From: Cytobacillus purgationiresistens
GTDB taxonomy: Bacteria; Bacillota; Bacilli; Bacillales; Cytobacillaceae
Direction of reading: 5' to 3'
Assembly (NCBI RefSeq): GCF_030813235.1
Contig: NZ_JAUSUB010000014.1
Coordinates: forward strand, 62,001-126,000
DNA: 64,000 bases
The notes under the pieces were generated by a model that was given only the letters and a program-made list of their open reading frames with translations, did no database searches and had not been told where the DNA came from. Below, one piece after another: positions 17,320-25,138 of the stretch. Position 1 is the stretch's first letter; each line of letters begins with the position of its first letter. Both the position numbers and the translations under genes were made by a program.

Positions 17320-17886
17320 TCAATTATTTCCCCTACAAAAGTTTAACCAAGAATGATATTGGTCTTTCGTCGGAAAGAGGTCCAATAGCTGACATGTGGC
17401 CGTGGCAAATTCTGCAAAGGCAGTTCCCTTTGCTGTAATGATGTTGTTCTCGACCAGAATATTCTCTCCAGTATAGGTAGCCCCTTCAAAAAGGTGATGA
17501 TTTCTTTCATATGTATGAGCCAGGCAAGTGAATGACTTCCCTTTCAATAATCCAGCTTTACCAAGCAAAACAGCAGAAGCACAAATTGAAGCAATCGGAA
17601 TCGACTGTTTCACAGCCGCTTGCAATACTTGGCTAACACTCTCTTCGTCTATCATTTCACCAATGCCATCCCCACCTGAAATAAGGATAAGGTCAAATTC
17701 ATTGACCTTGATTTCAGTGAGTTTAGTCTCTGCATGAACCTTTAATCCACCAATGCTTTCAACAGGGAGACCATTCACCGTAACTGTTACAATCTCAGCC
17801 TTCCCGACTTTTCTTAATAGAAACAGCACATGACCGATTTCAAAGTCAGCATACTGTGGATATGCTAAGAATAGTACTTTCAACAT
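17320..17886 (-). CDS. DJ-1/PfpI (ThiJ)-family protein
   Basis: 188 residues. The class I amidotransferase-like fold is shown by LILISGGDGIGEM and the nucleophile elbow ASICASAVLLGKAGLL with Cys at about 102. Members are glyoxalase/deglycase-like or chaperone-like, or the sensor part of GATase1 regulators; there is no HTH here, so the enzyme form. ATG at 17886 after AAAGGGAGAG; the frame is open 18 codons further upstream without a site. It follows the DUF3885 gene by 43 bp. Confidence 0.85.
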   Translation of the reverse strand: MLKVLFLAYPQYADFEIGHVLFLLRKVGKAEIVTVTVNGLPVESIGGLKVHAETKLTEIKVNEFDLILISGGDGIGEMIDEESVSQVLQAAVKQSIPIASICASAVLLGKAGLLKGKSFTCLAHTYERNHHLFEGATYTGENILVENNIITAKGTAFAEFATATCQLLDLFPTKDQYHSWLNFCRGNN

Positions 17887-17929
17887 ATTCTCTCCCTTTT
17901 TCAAAAAAATTGATAATCTATTGAGACCA

Positions 17930-18595
17930 CTAATGATCAAATCTAGACTTCAAAAGCACACGCTTAATCCTCTCACGATCATATTCTCCAACTAATTTCT
18001 TAAAATTCTCGTAAACTGGCAGAAGTGTACCCCCATCTGCAGCAACCACTTCACATCCTCGATCATCATATATGAAGAAAATCAGCTTTTTGCTGACATT
18101 CATGAAAAAAACATCAGGGTATCGATACTCCCTGCCAAATGCTGGAGTGAGCTTATGAAAATCCTCATGACATGCCGCCTGTATTATTTGTATGTAGCGT
18201 AAATCCTGTTTTTTACATGTCAAACTGAACCTTTGTATCGTTTCTCCCTCTTCTGTCAAATCAGGTAAGGTACTCGCTTCTATTCTATATTTCAATTTCC
18301 AATTTTTAAGGCGACGATTAAATACTTTTAGACGTTTATGTTTTCCGCCTTCTTTCTTATATACCTGTGCTACCAGAAGAATTTTATCCTCTTCTGAAAA
18401 AAGAGCATGAAAAATAGCCAGAACCTCTGAGTAAACCACTTTAAACATTTCTTTATTTAATGTCCCATCATCGTTGAGTTGATAGAAATCTTGCGCTAAT
18501 TCGAAATGAATCCCTATTTCAGCTTGACCATATAAGCTTCCTTCAAGCCTTATACCTGAAAAATTGTCTTCTAAAAACTCTTCCACACTTATCAT
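17930..18595 (-). CDS. DUF3885-domain protein
   Basis: 221 residues. The C-terminal DUF3885 block is clear: FFIYDDRGCEVVAAD then LLPVYENFKKLVGEYDRERI. The N-terminal half resembles the same protein family in Bacillus. Soluble, function unknown. ATG at 18595 behind AGGTGAGGTG. Probably co-transcribed with the DJ-1/PfpI gene. Confidence 0.8.
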   Translation of the reverse strand: MISVEEFLEDNFSGIRLEGSLYGQAEIGIHFELAQDFYQLNDDGTLNKEMFKVVYSEVLAIFHALFSEEDKILLVAQVYKKEGGKHKRLKVFNRRLKNWKLKYRIEASTLPDLTEEGETIQRFSLTCKKQDLRYIQIIQAACHEDFHKLTPAFGREYRYPDVFFMNVSKKLIFFIYDDRGCEVVAADGGTLLPVYENFKKLVGEYDRERIKRVLLKSRFDH

Positions 18596-18696
18596 ACTTT
18601 CACCTCACCTTATTTTCCAATATTATCCCCGTTGTTTCAAGCGGAGACAATAAAGAGGCTGTCCCCAAAGGGTGAAATCAGCAAAAAGAGAAGCCA

Positions 18697-18736
18697 ATAA
18701 AAAAACAAGAATGCTGTTAAATCAGCATTCTTGTTT
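18697..18736 (-). terminator. Strong hairpin terminator downstream of the R2lox gene
   Basis: 14-bp perfect stem AAACAAGAATGCTG (18703-18716) / CAGCATTCTTGTTT (18723-18736). Read leftward, it ends in a run of seven T. It would stop transcription from the gene at 19038. Confidence 0.85.
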
Positions 18737-18799
18737 AAAGAAAATGGTGTCGATAAGTCGAAATTCAACCTATTGGAAACCATAAAAGTAAAAATAAGC

Positions 18800-18905
18800 A
18801 AACTTCTGTGGATTTGGAGAAGCAGCCTCTCAGCTCCTGCGGAAGAAGCGAGATAGACGCGTAGCGACGAAACTGCTAGCCCCGCGGTAAGCTTCGAAAA
18901 ACCCC
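18800..18905. repeat. Degenerate Bacillus-type interspersed repeat
   Basis: A GC-richer patch in AT-rich surroundings reads AGCTCCTGCGGAAGAAGCGA, GATAGACGCGTAGCGACGAA, then GCCCCGCGG. This is the recognisable core of a short non-coding repeat common in Bacillaceae intergenic DNA (CTCCTGCGG...AGCGACG...CCCGCGG). No open frame crosses it. With the terminator at 18697 it fills the gene-free 18596-19037; nothing else is seen there. Confidence 0.65.
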
Positions 18906-19037
18906 TACCATACTAAATTTGCCTACATGCAAAAACCATATATAAATATATATCGTTCGAAACTCTCAAAAGAGTCAGCATTATGGTGAAACATCTATGA
19001 TTTAAATCTATCGTCGGTTTTTCAATCTACCCACCAT

Positions 19038-19904
19038 CTAAAAAACTACATCTATTTTATAAATTTCCTCTAACGTTTTGCCTTTTGCTCTTTTTAACAC
19101 TTCAATTCTAGCATTCAATTGCTTCTGCATAAAGGCATGATTACCCGCCACTGCTACGCCAAATGGGTTCACTTCCTCAGGAGCTTCGCTGATTTGAAGG
19201 GCCAATGGCATCAATTCTTGTAATTTGCCTAACACATATTCAAGCATGCTTGCATCCTCAGAAATGAGGCGCTGTAATAAGAAGGTTCCAAAACCAATAT
19301 GCCGTGATTCGTCTCTTTTAATATTGGTTATTCCCTCGAGTAAGCCAGGCATTTTATTGATATTTACGAGATTTTGATAGAACGTCCAGTATCCACTTTC
19401 CGCGAGAATCCCTTCAGTAAACATATTATAAACAACTGCTGCACCCGCAATAGCCTTAGGTGACTGATCCTTCAATAAACGCTCCATTGTCTCAGGGAGT
19501 ATCTCATCAAATAATTTTCGATATGCAGGAGTATGCAATGAATTCAATTCGCCCTGCACACCTATTTTTTGTAATAGCAGGCTAAAGAAATCCGTATGCT
19601 TCGCCTCCTCAAATAAAAAGGTGGTTAAATACATCTCTTCTTCAAATTGACCAGTCTTTGATATCGCATAGATTAATGGAAGAACATCTTTGGTGACAGC
19701 TTCCTCAGCACTATAAAAGAAAGAAATGAGCGTAAGCAGTGATTCCCGCTGCTCACCCGATAAGGACTCCCAATCTGCCTTGTCTCTACTAAAGTCAATA
19801 TTCCTTGGATCCCAAGTGCCAAACTTCTTCGCTTTTTCATAAAGCTTAAATGGTAATGACTCTCGATTAATTCCTCGTTCACTAGTAGACGCATAATATC
19901 TCAT
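19038..19904 (-). CDS. R2-like ligand-binding oxidase (R2lox)
   Basis: 288 residues of the ferritin-like R2/R2lox family. Metal ligands can be picked out: Glu in SAEEAVTKD (about 67), Glu and His in FEEAKH (about 100 and 103), Glu in MFTEGILAE (about 164), Glu and His in RDESRH (about 199 and 202). Val70 in EEAV and Tyr159 in VVYN match the pair that forms the Tyr-Val ether cross-link of R2lox, so this is the Mn/Fe oxidase and not a ribonucleotide reductase subunit. No nrd genes are nearby. The ATG at 19904 is 7 bases from AGGAGG; the one at 19910 is too close. Confidence 0.85.
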   Translation of the reverse strand: MRYYASTSERGINRESLPFKLYEKAKKFGTWDPRNIDFSRDKADWESLSGEQRESLLTLISFFYSAEEAVTKDVLPLIYAISKTGQFEEEMYLTTFLFEEAKHTDFFSLLLQKIGVQGELNSLHTPAYRKLFDEILPETMERLLKDQSPKAIAGAAVVYNMFTEGILAESGYWTFYQNLVNINKMPGLLEGITNIKRDESRHIGFGTFLLQRLISEDASMLEYVLGKLQELMPLALQISEAPEEVNPFGVAVAGNHAFMQKQLNARIEVLKRAKGKTLEEIYKIDVVF

Positions 19905-20094
19905 ATACATTCCTCCTAAATTTCTTATATCATTTTATTTAATAATATTAAAATAATGAGATAATATTCCTGGAGATTCACTAGTTTTCCAAATAACAAT
20001 TTACGAAGCTGTTCAATCGCTGATTTTACATTCTAATATCTATACAAAAATAATTTAATCTACAACCAATCAGTATATAAGGAGATATTCGTTT

Positions 20095-20390
20095 ATAAAA
20101 AGACTTCAGGTTGACTTCATGGTAAAAGAGGACTGGGAACAAGTGAGCCAAATTTATATGGACGGTATAGCAACCTGGAATGTCACTTTTGAAGCAGCGG
20201 CGCCTACATGGCAAGTATGGAATCAAGTATGCCGTCTCGTTGCGAGGTCTGGTCCAGAAATATTAGGCTAGGCAGCATTGTCTCCCTATCAAAGCGCCCT
20301 GTTTATTCTGGTGTAGCTGAAGTAAGCGTGTATATCAAACCATCAGCTGCTGGGCAAGGCATAGGCACCTTGCTGCTTAGTTTATCAAAC
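20095..20390 (+). pseudogene. Broken phosphinothricin-acetyltransferase-like GNAT
   Basis: An AAGGAG site points to an ATA (20095) where ATG is expected. The frame then reads RLQVDFMVKEDWEQVSQIYM, DGIATWNVTFEAAAPTW and ARSGPEILG, and meets a TAG (Trp in intact relatives) near 20269. After a one-base loss it continues SKRPVYSGVAEVSVYIK and PSAAGQGIGTLLL, the acetyl-CoA loop, and stops abruptly. Lost start, nonsense, frameshift and missing C-terminus make it dead. The family (PAT/Bar/YwnH type) acetylates phosphinothricin, methionine sulfoximine and similar compounds. Confidence 0.85.
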
Positions 20391-20393
20391 ATT

Positions 20394-20422
20394 TTGACAA
20401 TTCACACTATAATTTGTAATTT
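20394..20422 (+). promoter_or_regulatory. Candidate sigma-A promoter of the 66-residue membrane protein
   Basis: TTGACA (20394-20399), 17-base spacer, TAATTT (20417-20422). The -35 is perfect and the -10 weak. It lies just past the break point of the GNAT pseudogene, 70 bp before the next gene. Confidence 0.4.
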
Positions 20423-20488
20423 TTTCTATTTATGATAATATATATTAAATGGATTTATTGTATTTTTTTGGATAAGGTGTGTGTTTAA

Positions 20489-20689
20489 TTGGAAAAAAAG
20501 GAAAAATACAGGTACTACCTTTCCCTTACCCTCGTAGGTATATTTGGTGTTCCTATTATGACAAATAATGCAGTTAATTCTAATTGGGAGAACTTATCTT
20601 TACCTGCTCTTCTTGTATTTGCTAGTTTATTAATAGTTGGAGTAATAGGTTTAATATATACAAAAATGAGACAAGATACGAAGAATTAA
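20489..20689 (+). CDS. Small two-helix membrane protein, 66 residues
   Basis: TTG start at 20489 with GATAAGGTG upstream. A charged N-terminus (EKKEKYRYY) is followed by two hydrophobic helices (about 10-25 and 39-58) and a basic tail. No family recognised. The gene-free stretch after it (20690-20921) contains only a short remnant-like frame (FTRIWRDWKDEAL) with no start. Confidence 0.6.
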   Translation: MEKKEKYRYYLSLTLVGIFGVPIMTNNAVNSNWENLSLPALLVFASLLIVGVIGLIYTKMRQDTKN

Positions 20690-20921
20690 ATGTATTCGAT
20701 AAGGCGTTCACCCGCATTTGGCGAGATTGGAAAGACGAAGCACTATGCTCTAATTTTCTAATTCTGCATGTAGCCTCCTCTTCCCTTCCCCATTTTCCTT
20801 TTTTTGATAAATGATGGGACGGTTGTCATTATGATGGTGGCTAATAAGGGATTTTTATATAATACGTAACCTATTCAATCAAATATCAGTCTAAAAAAGT
20901 AAACTGCAAAGGACCATTGTC

Positions 20922-21266
20922 ATGACCAAAAAAGCGTTTCTCATCCCGATATCGATTCTTCTTATCTTTAGCATCGCCTTCATTGGTATGATTCTTTTCC
21001 GATATGAATCCGCTGATGATCTATATGGATTTCCAATCCCTAGAGATGCAAAGATTACTAAGCAGAAAGAGGCTTTCTATGAACCTGATTGGTGGGCGGC
21101 GTCACAAGAACAAAAAGATGGTCTCCCTCTTACCTATCGTCTGCGTCTAAAGCTCGATGGCTGGGAAATGAAAGAAAGACAAGGTGAATGGGCGGCTTAT
21201 GTAAAAGAGGAAAAATCTCTAAATGTCATCTCAACCGTCGATTATTTATCCGTCTGGCATGAATGA
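20922..21266 (+). CDS. Membrane-anchored extracytoplasmic protein, 114 residues
   Basis: One N-terminal membrane helix (about 6-27, no lipobox Cys) followed by a soluble domain outside the cell (ADDLYGFPIPRDAKI, KLDGWEMKERQGEW). Not recognised. ATG at 20922 behind AAAGGA. It ends in a shared bidirectional terminator with the convergent anti-sigma gene. Confidence 0.72.
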   Translation: MTKKAFLIPISILLIFSIAFIGMILFRYESADDLYGFPIPRDAKITKQKEAFYEPDWWAASQEQKDGLPLTYRLRLKLDGWEMKERQGEWAAYVKEEKSLNVISTVDYLSVWHE

Positions 21267-21297
21267 AAGAGCTGCGAACATATTCGCAGCTCTTTTT
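21266..21297. terminator. Bidirectional terminator between convergent genes
   Basis: AGAGCTGCGAA (21268-21278) and TTCGCAGCTCT (21283-21293) with TTTTTG after it on the plus strand and CTTTCATTC on the minus strand. It separates 20922-21266 from 21301-22317. Confidence 0.88.
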
Positions 21298-21300
21298 GCT

Positions 21301-22317
21301 TTAGTGTGAGAAAGGAATCTCTAATTTTAATTCGCTAATTTCTTCTCGATAGCCTTCTTTATTTATATCAGCTGGTTTAAGAGTGAGTGAATGTGGAGCA
21401 GAGTCCATAGGCGGCAATTCCAACACCATCTCGTGTCCGAAATTCCCTGCCATGCCAGCCTGGAGCTTTATTCCATCATAAACTTTGCCTTTATCATCTA
21501 CCACAGTAAAATCGAACCATGGCCATGTATCATTTTCATCCATAACCGCAGGATAATCTACTCTTAAATCTATCCTTGTTGACAAAGGCGAAAATATTAC
21601 TTTTTCAGCTGTTATCGCATATTTTTTGTCACTGGTTTCAGCAGTGACACCTGGCAATACTGTTTCTATATTTCCATCTAATTTTTCAAGCGGGAAGTTT
21701 ACTTGCCAATTTCCCTTATAGCCAAATAAATCTTCACCATGAACTGCAACATTAATTTTATCGTTATCCTGATCATTATTCGCCAGCGTAAATTGGTGGT
21801 ATTCAATGATTTTATTCGGTTCAATAGGATCTTGTGCTTTAGTACCCATCACTTCCTCAATTGGCTGTCCATTAATAGTGACTTCATTTTTCCCGACTCT
21901 TCCCTCTTCAAGTGAAAGATCATTTTCACCAGTGTACTCTACCGTTACTACCAATCGTCCTCCATCATAAATAGCTTCCTTTACTGTCATTGTTATGCCA
22001 TTCTGACTATCTTGTATATCTATAGGCGTTGCTAATTGATCTTTTTGAATCTGGTCTGAAGCAATATCGCGAAATTCCGCATAAATAGGCCCGATGAATG
22101 GAAGATTGGATAGCCCTGCCGCCATGCCTGTGGACACAAATCCGGAGCCAAGCAAGGTAATGCATAATCCGCATGCAACCAGGGCAGAATGCTTGGTAAT
22201 TTTTGTGATTTTACTTCTCTTTTTCCCTTGGGCCATAGCTGCCCTCTCCCTCGCTACTAGTTTATCAACCGGTATCTCAATGTTCTCCATAGAATGGTTC
22301 AACTTTTCTTTATTCAT
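21301..22317 (-). CDS. DUF4179-domain anti-sigma factor
   Basis: 338 residues: a cytoplasmic N-terminus (1-45) that should bind sigma, one membrane helix (about 47-68, HSALVACGLCITLLGSGFVS), then a large outer domain of DUF4179 type (GLSNLPFIGPIYAEFRD, GITMTVKEAIYDGGRLVVTV). The start ATG lies inside the last codons of the sigma gene (8-base overlap) with AAGGAGG, so the two are translated together. Such proteins hold the partner ECF sigma at the membrane until an envelope signal releases it. Confidence 0.85.
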   Translation of the reverse strand: MNKEKLNHSMENIEIPVDKLVARERAAMAQGKKRSKITKITKHSALVACGLCITLLGSGFVSTGMAAGLSNLPFIGPIYAEFRDIASDQIQKDQLATPIDIQDSQNGITMTVKEAIYDGGRLVVTVEYTGENDLSLEEGRVGKNEVTINGQPIEEVMGTKAQDPIEPNKIIEYHQFTLANNDQDNDKINVAVHGEDLFGYKGNWQVNFPLEKLDGNIETVLPGVTAETSDKKYAITAEKVIFSPLSTRIDLRVDYPAVMDENDTWPWFDFTVVDDKGKVYDGIKLQAGMAGNFGHEMVLELPPMDSAPHSLTLKPADINKEGYREEISELKLEIPFSH

Positions 22318-22843
22318 AAAAATAACCCTCCTTTAGAATCGGTCTAAGCCCTTTTTGCGCTCTATTTAATTGAGATTTGACTGTTCCCTCAGGTGAATTC
22401 ATGATGTGGGCAATTTCCTTAATGGATAAATCATGATAATACCTCAACAAAATAATCGTTTTGGATTTGGCATCCAAGAATTTAAATGCTTCAGACAGAT
22501 CCATAGAAAGAGCGCTTAAATCAACATTTTCACTTGAAATTAACTTAGAAAAAACCCTTTCATCATCCGTCGGAAAATGACGAGACTCTTTTCTTATAAA
22601 ATCAATGGACTTAAAAACAAGAATCTTTATAATCCAGCTTTGAAAGCTCTCAGGTTTTTTTAGGGTCTTTAAAGAAGTGTACGCTTTGTATATCGTTTCT
22701 TGGTAAATATCGAGGGCATCCTGTTCATTTCTAACATAAGAATAGGCTGTTCTATATAATTTGTGACGAACAGTACTAATCAATTGTTCAAATGCTTCAT
22801 CATCGCCCTTTTTAGCTTTTTTCACGAGCTTTTCAATCTCCAT
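22310..22843 (-). CDS. ECF-type RNA polymerase sigma factor
   Basis: 177 residues. Region 2 (EDALDIYQETIYKAY-like: QDALDIYQETIYKAYTSL) and region 4 (TIILLRYYHDLSIKEIAHIM, PEGTVKSQLNRAQKGL) are both intact and no extra domain is present, as in group-4 sigma factors of the SigV/SigX type. The ATG at 22843 is preceded by GGAGGGGGG; the frame runs 19 codons further up through the promoter region and is not coding there. Controlled by the anti-sigma factor next to it; a matching promoter lies upstream. Confidence 0.9.
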   Translation of the reverse strand: MEIEKLVKKAKKGDDEAFEQLISTVRHKLYRTAYSYVRNEQDALDIYQETIYKAYTSLKTLKKPESFQSWIIKILVFKSIDFIRKESRHFPTDDERVFSKLISSENVDLSALSMDLSEAFKFLDAKSKTIILLRYYHDLSIKEIAHIMNSPEGTVKSQLNRAQKGLRPILKEGYFYE

Positions 22844-22872
22844 TTTGATTCCCCCCTCCTTTTCATACTTAA

Positions 22873-22899
22873 GTCGATTGAGGAAGGATAAACGTTGCA
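22873..22899 (-). promoter_or_regulatory. Candidate autoregulatory ECF promoter
   Basis: Read leftward: TGCAAC (22899-22894), 17 bases, CGAC (22876-22873). This follows the ECF pattern of an AAC-containing -35 and a CG-starting -10, about 30 bp before the sigma start codon. It suggests the sigma factor transcribes its own operon. Confidence 0.5.
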
Positions 22900-22959
22900 A
22901 AAAATTCCTCTTATTTAAATGCTGTGATGAATTCTATGTAATTTAAAAGCTTGGTTTAG

Positions 22960-24085
22960 TTGATAGAACATGATTTAGTTGATTTTCGCTCTTTTCTTGT
23001 TCTAATCCGATTATTAGAACAGGATTTGCTCGATTTTCGCTCTTTTCATGTTCTAATCCGATTTTTAGAACATGATTGGGTCCATTTTGGCTCTTTTCTT
23101 GTTCTAATCCGATTATTAGAACATGGTTCGGTCGATTTTGGCTCTTTTCTTGTTCTAATCGGATTATTAGAACATGGTTGGGCCGATTTTCGCTCTTTTC
23201 TTGTTCTAATCCGATTATTAGAACAGGGTTGGGCCGATTTTCGCTCTTTTCTTGTTCTAATCCGATTATTAGAACAGGATTTGCTCGATTTTCGCTCTTT
23301 TCTTGTTCTAATCCGATTATTAGAACAGGGTTGGGTCCATTTTGGCTCTTTTCTTGTTCTAATCCGATTTTTAGAACATGATTTGCTCGATTTTCGCTCT
23401 TTTCATGTTCTAATCGGATTATTAGAACATGATTGGGTCGATTTTCGCTCTTTTCATGTTCTAATCCGATTATTAGAACATGATTGGGTCGATTTTCGCT
23501 CTTTTCATGTTCTAATCCGATTATTAGAACATGATTTGCTCGATTTTCGCACTTTTCATGTTCTAATCCAATTATTAGAACATGATTTGCTCGATTTTCG
23601 CTCTTTTCTTGTTCTAATCCGATTATTAGAACAGGGTTGGGCCGATTTTCGCTCTTTTCTTGTTCTAACCGGATTATTAGAACATGATTGGGTCGATTTT
23701 CGCTCTTTTCTTGTTCTAATCCGATTATTAGAACAGGGTTGGGCCGATTTTGGCTCTTTTCTTGTTCTAATCCGATTTTTAGAACATGATTTGCTCGATT
23801 TTCGCTCTTTTCTTGTTCTAATCCGATTATTAGAACATGGTTCGGTCGATTTTGGCTCTTTTCTTGTTCTAATCCGATTATTAGAACATGATTTGCTCGA
23901 TTTTGGCTCTTTTCATGTTCTAATCGGATTATTAGAACATGATTTGCTCGATTTTCGCTCTTTTCATGTTCTAATCCGATTATTAGAACATGATTTGCTC
24001 GATTTTCTTGTTCTAATCTGATTTTTAGAACATGATTTAGTTGATTTTGGCTCTTTGTTGTTCTAATCCGCCTATAAGAACCTGA
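22960..24085. repeat. Tandem array of 51-bp units with a palindromic core, about 22 copies
   Basis: The palindrome GTTCTAAT-CCGATT-ATTAGAAC begins at 22999, 23050, 23101 and every 51 bp up to 23968, then at 24010 (a 9-bp deletion) and 24060. The spacer carries GATTTTCGCTCTTTTC. Copies differ by a few bases: the word after ATTAGAAC is ATGATT, AGGATT or AGGGTT, and CCGATT alternates with CGGATT. Because 51 is a multiple of 3, long open frames cross the array (a 17-residue repeat, LLEHDWVDFRSFHVLIR), but no ribosome site precedes them. The array sits between the sigma gene and dedA. Confidence 0.95.
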
Positions 24086-24100
24086 TTAAAAGTCATCTAC

Positions 24101-24131
24101 AAAAAAAGCCCACGAGGTTTACTTCTCGTGG
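24101..24131 (-). terminator. Terminator of the DedA gene
   Basis: CCACGAG (24110-24116) and CTCGTGG (24125-24131). Read leftward, it is followed by GC and seven T. It lies 12 bp after the DedA stop and directly beside the end of the tandem array. Confidence 0.88.
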
Positions 24132-24143
24132 ACATGGACAAGC

Positions 24144-24770
24144 TTATTTTTTTGACATAAAATCTGAAATTGATTCGCTTTTATCTTTATTTCTTTTCCT
24201 TCTGATTAACTGATAGACCACAAAGATTACCACGAGCAGGATACCAACGGGAAGCATATAATCGTTTAGAATCCCTTTTACGTCCTGCCAGTTTTCACCT
24301 AGTTTGACTCCAAGGTATACGTAGAAAAAAGTGATTGGTGCCATTGCTAAAAATGTGTAAAGGGAGAAAATCCAAGGGTTCATTTTTGCCATGCCGCAAG
24401 GGACGGAGATAATCGTTCTGACTCCAGGTAAGAATCGGGCACTAAAGGCGACGAATGCACCATGCTTCTCAAAAAATGCATCTGCCTTATTTAAACTCTC
24501 ATGACTGATAAAAAAGTACTTCCCGTATTTCTCCAGGAAGGGACGGCCGCCGTATCTTCCTAGCCAATACAAGGTTAGCGGACCAGCTACCCCTCCTAAA
24601 GACCCGGCAAGGACAACACCCCAAAGCAGCATATCACCTTCAGATACCCAGAATCCCGCAAGCGGCAGCACGACTTCAGCCGGTATAAACTCAATGCAAA
24701 GCGCTAAGAAAATACCTAAATATGATAAATCTTTAAACCAATTGATTATTTCCATTATTAGTTGTTCCAT
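24144..24770 (-). CDS. DedA-family membrane protein (VTT/SNARE-associated domain)
   Basis: 208 residues, 4-5 membrane segments. Family markers: EFIPAEVVLPLAGFW, GGVAGPLTLYWLGRYGGRPF, and FSARFLPGVRTIISVPCGMAKM with the conserved Arg and Pro-Gly. DedA proteins act as lipid scramblases or flippases, including for undecaprenyl phosphate, and affect envelope stress. The basic C-terminus is cytoplasmic. ATG at 24770 after CAGGGATAAA. An envelope role fits the neighbouring ECF sigma pair, though they are separate units. Confidence 0.9.
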   Translation of the reverse strand: MEQLIMEIINWFKDLSYLGIFLALCIEFIPAEVVLPLAGFWVSEGDMLLWGVVLAGSLGGVAGPLTLYWLGRYGGRPFLEKYGKYFFISHESLNKADAFFEKHGAFVAFSARFLPGVRTIISVPCGMAKMNPWIFSLYTFLAMAPITFFYVYLGVKLGENWQDVKGILNDYMLPVGILLVVIFVVYQLIRRKRNKDKSESISDFMSKK

Positions 24771-24901
24771 TTTATCCCTGCCTTTTTCAACTATGCAGTT
24801 TCGCTTCTTGATCGATTTTTAGATTAAACACAGACATCTTCATATTAAAGAAAAAGACAGGAAAAGGAAAGCAGAATCTATTGTTGAGTAGCAAATACCG
24901 T

Positions 24902-25057
24902 TTACTTCCAGTCAAATAGCCTGACTAATTTTCTTAGGAGAAAAAAGACAAGCCTAAACGGAAGTATGATTAACTCTGGTATATAAATATATCCCAGAAT
25001 GAATCCCAAGATGATCCGTTTTCTTTATTGCGTTCCTCTTTCTTTTATAAGCGCCAT
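24902..25057 (-). pseudogene. Small hydrophobic protein gene with an in-frame stop
   Basis: From an ATG at 25057 with GAGGTG upstream the frame reads MALIKERGTQ, meets TAA, then continues RKRIILGFILGYIYIPELII and LPFRLVFFLLRKLVRLFDWK. The second part is a convincing membrane segment with basic residues. The stop may mean decay, or a later unrecognised start. Another frame over the same DNA (24954-25142, starting in the serpin stop) looks less like protein. Confidence 0.4.
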
Positions 25058-25138
25058 ACCATGCACCTCGCTCAAGTAGGATAGATTCAAGAATATATAC
25101 GTCTATCTCTCGTGAAAGGTTTCTAAATATTAAATTTT

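Noticed and set aside
19038-19904. Ribonucleotide reductase beta subunit
   Set aside because: The Val-Tyr cross-link pair and the absence of an nrdA/nrdE gene point to R2lox.
22960-24085. CRISPR array
   Set aside because: Units are contiguous 51-bp near-identical repeats without unique spacers, and no cas gene is present.
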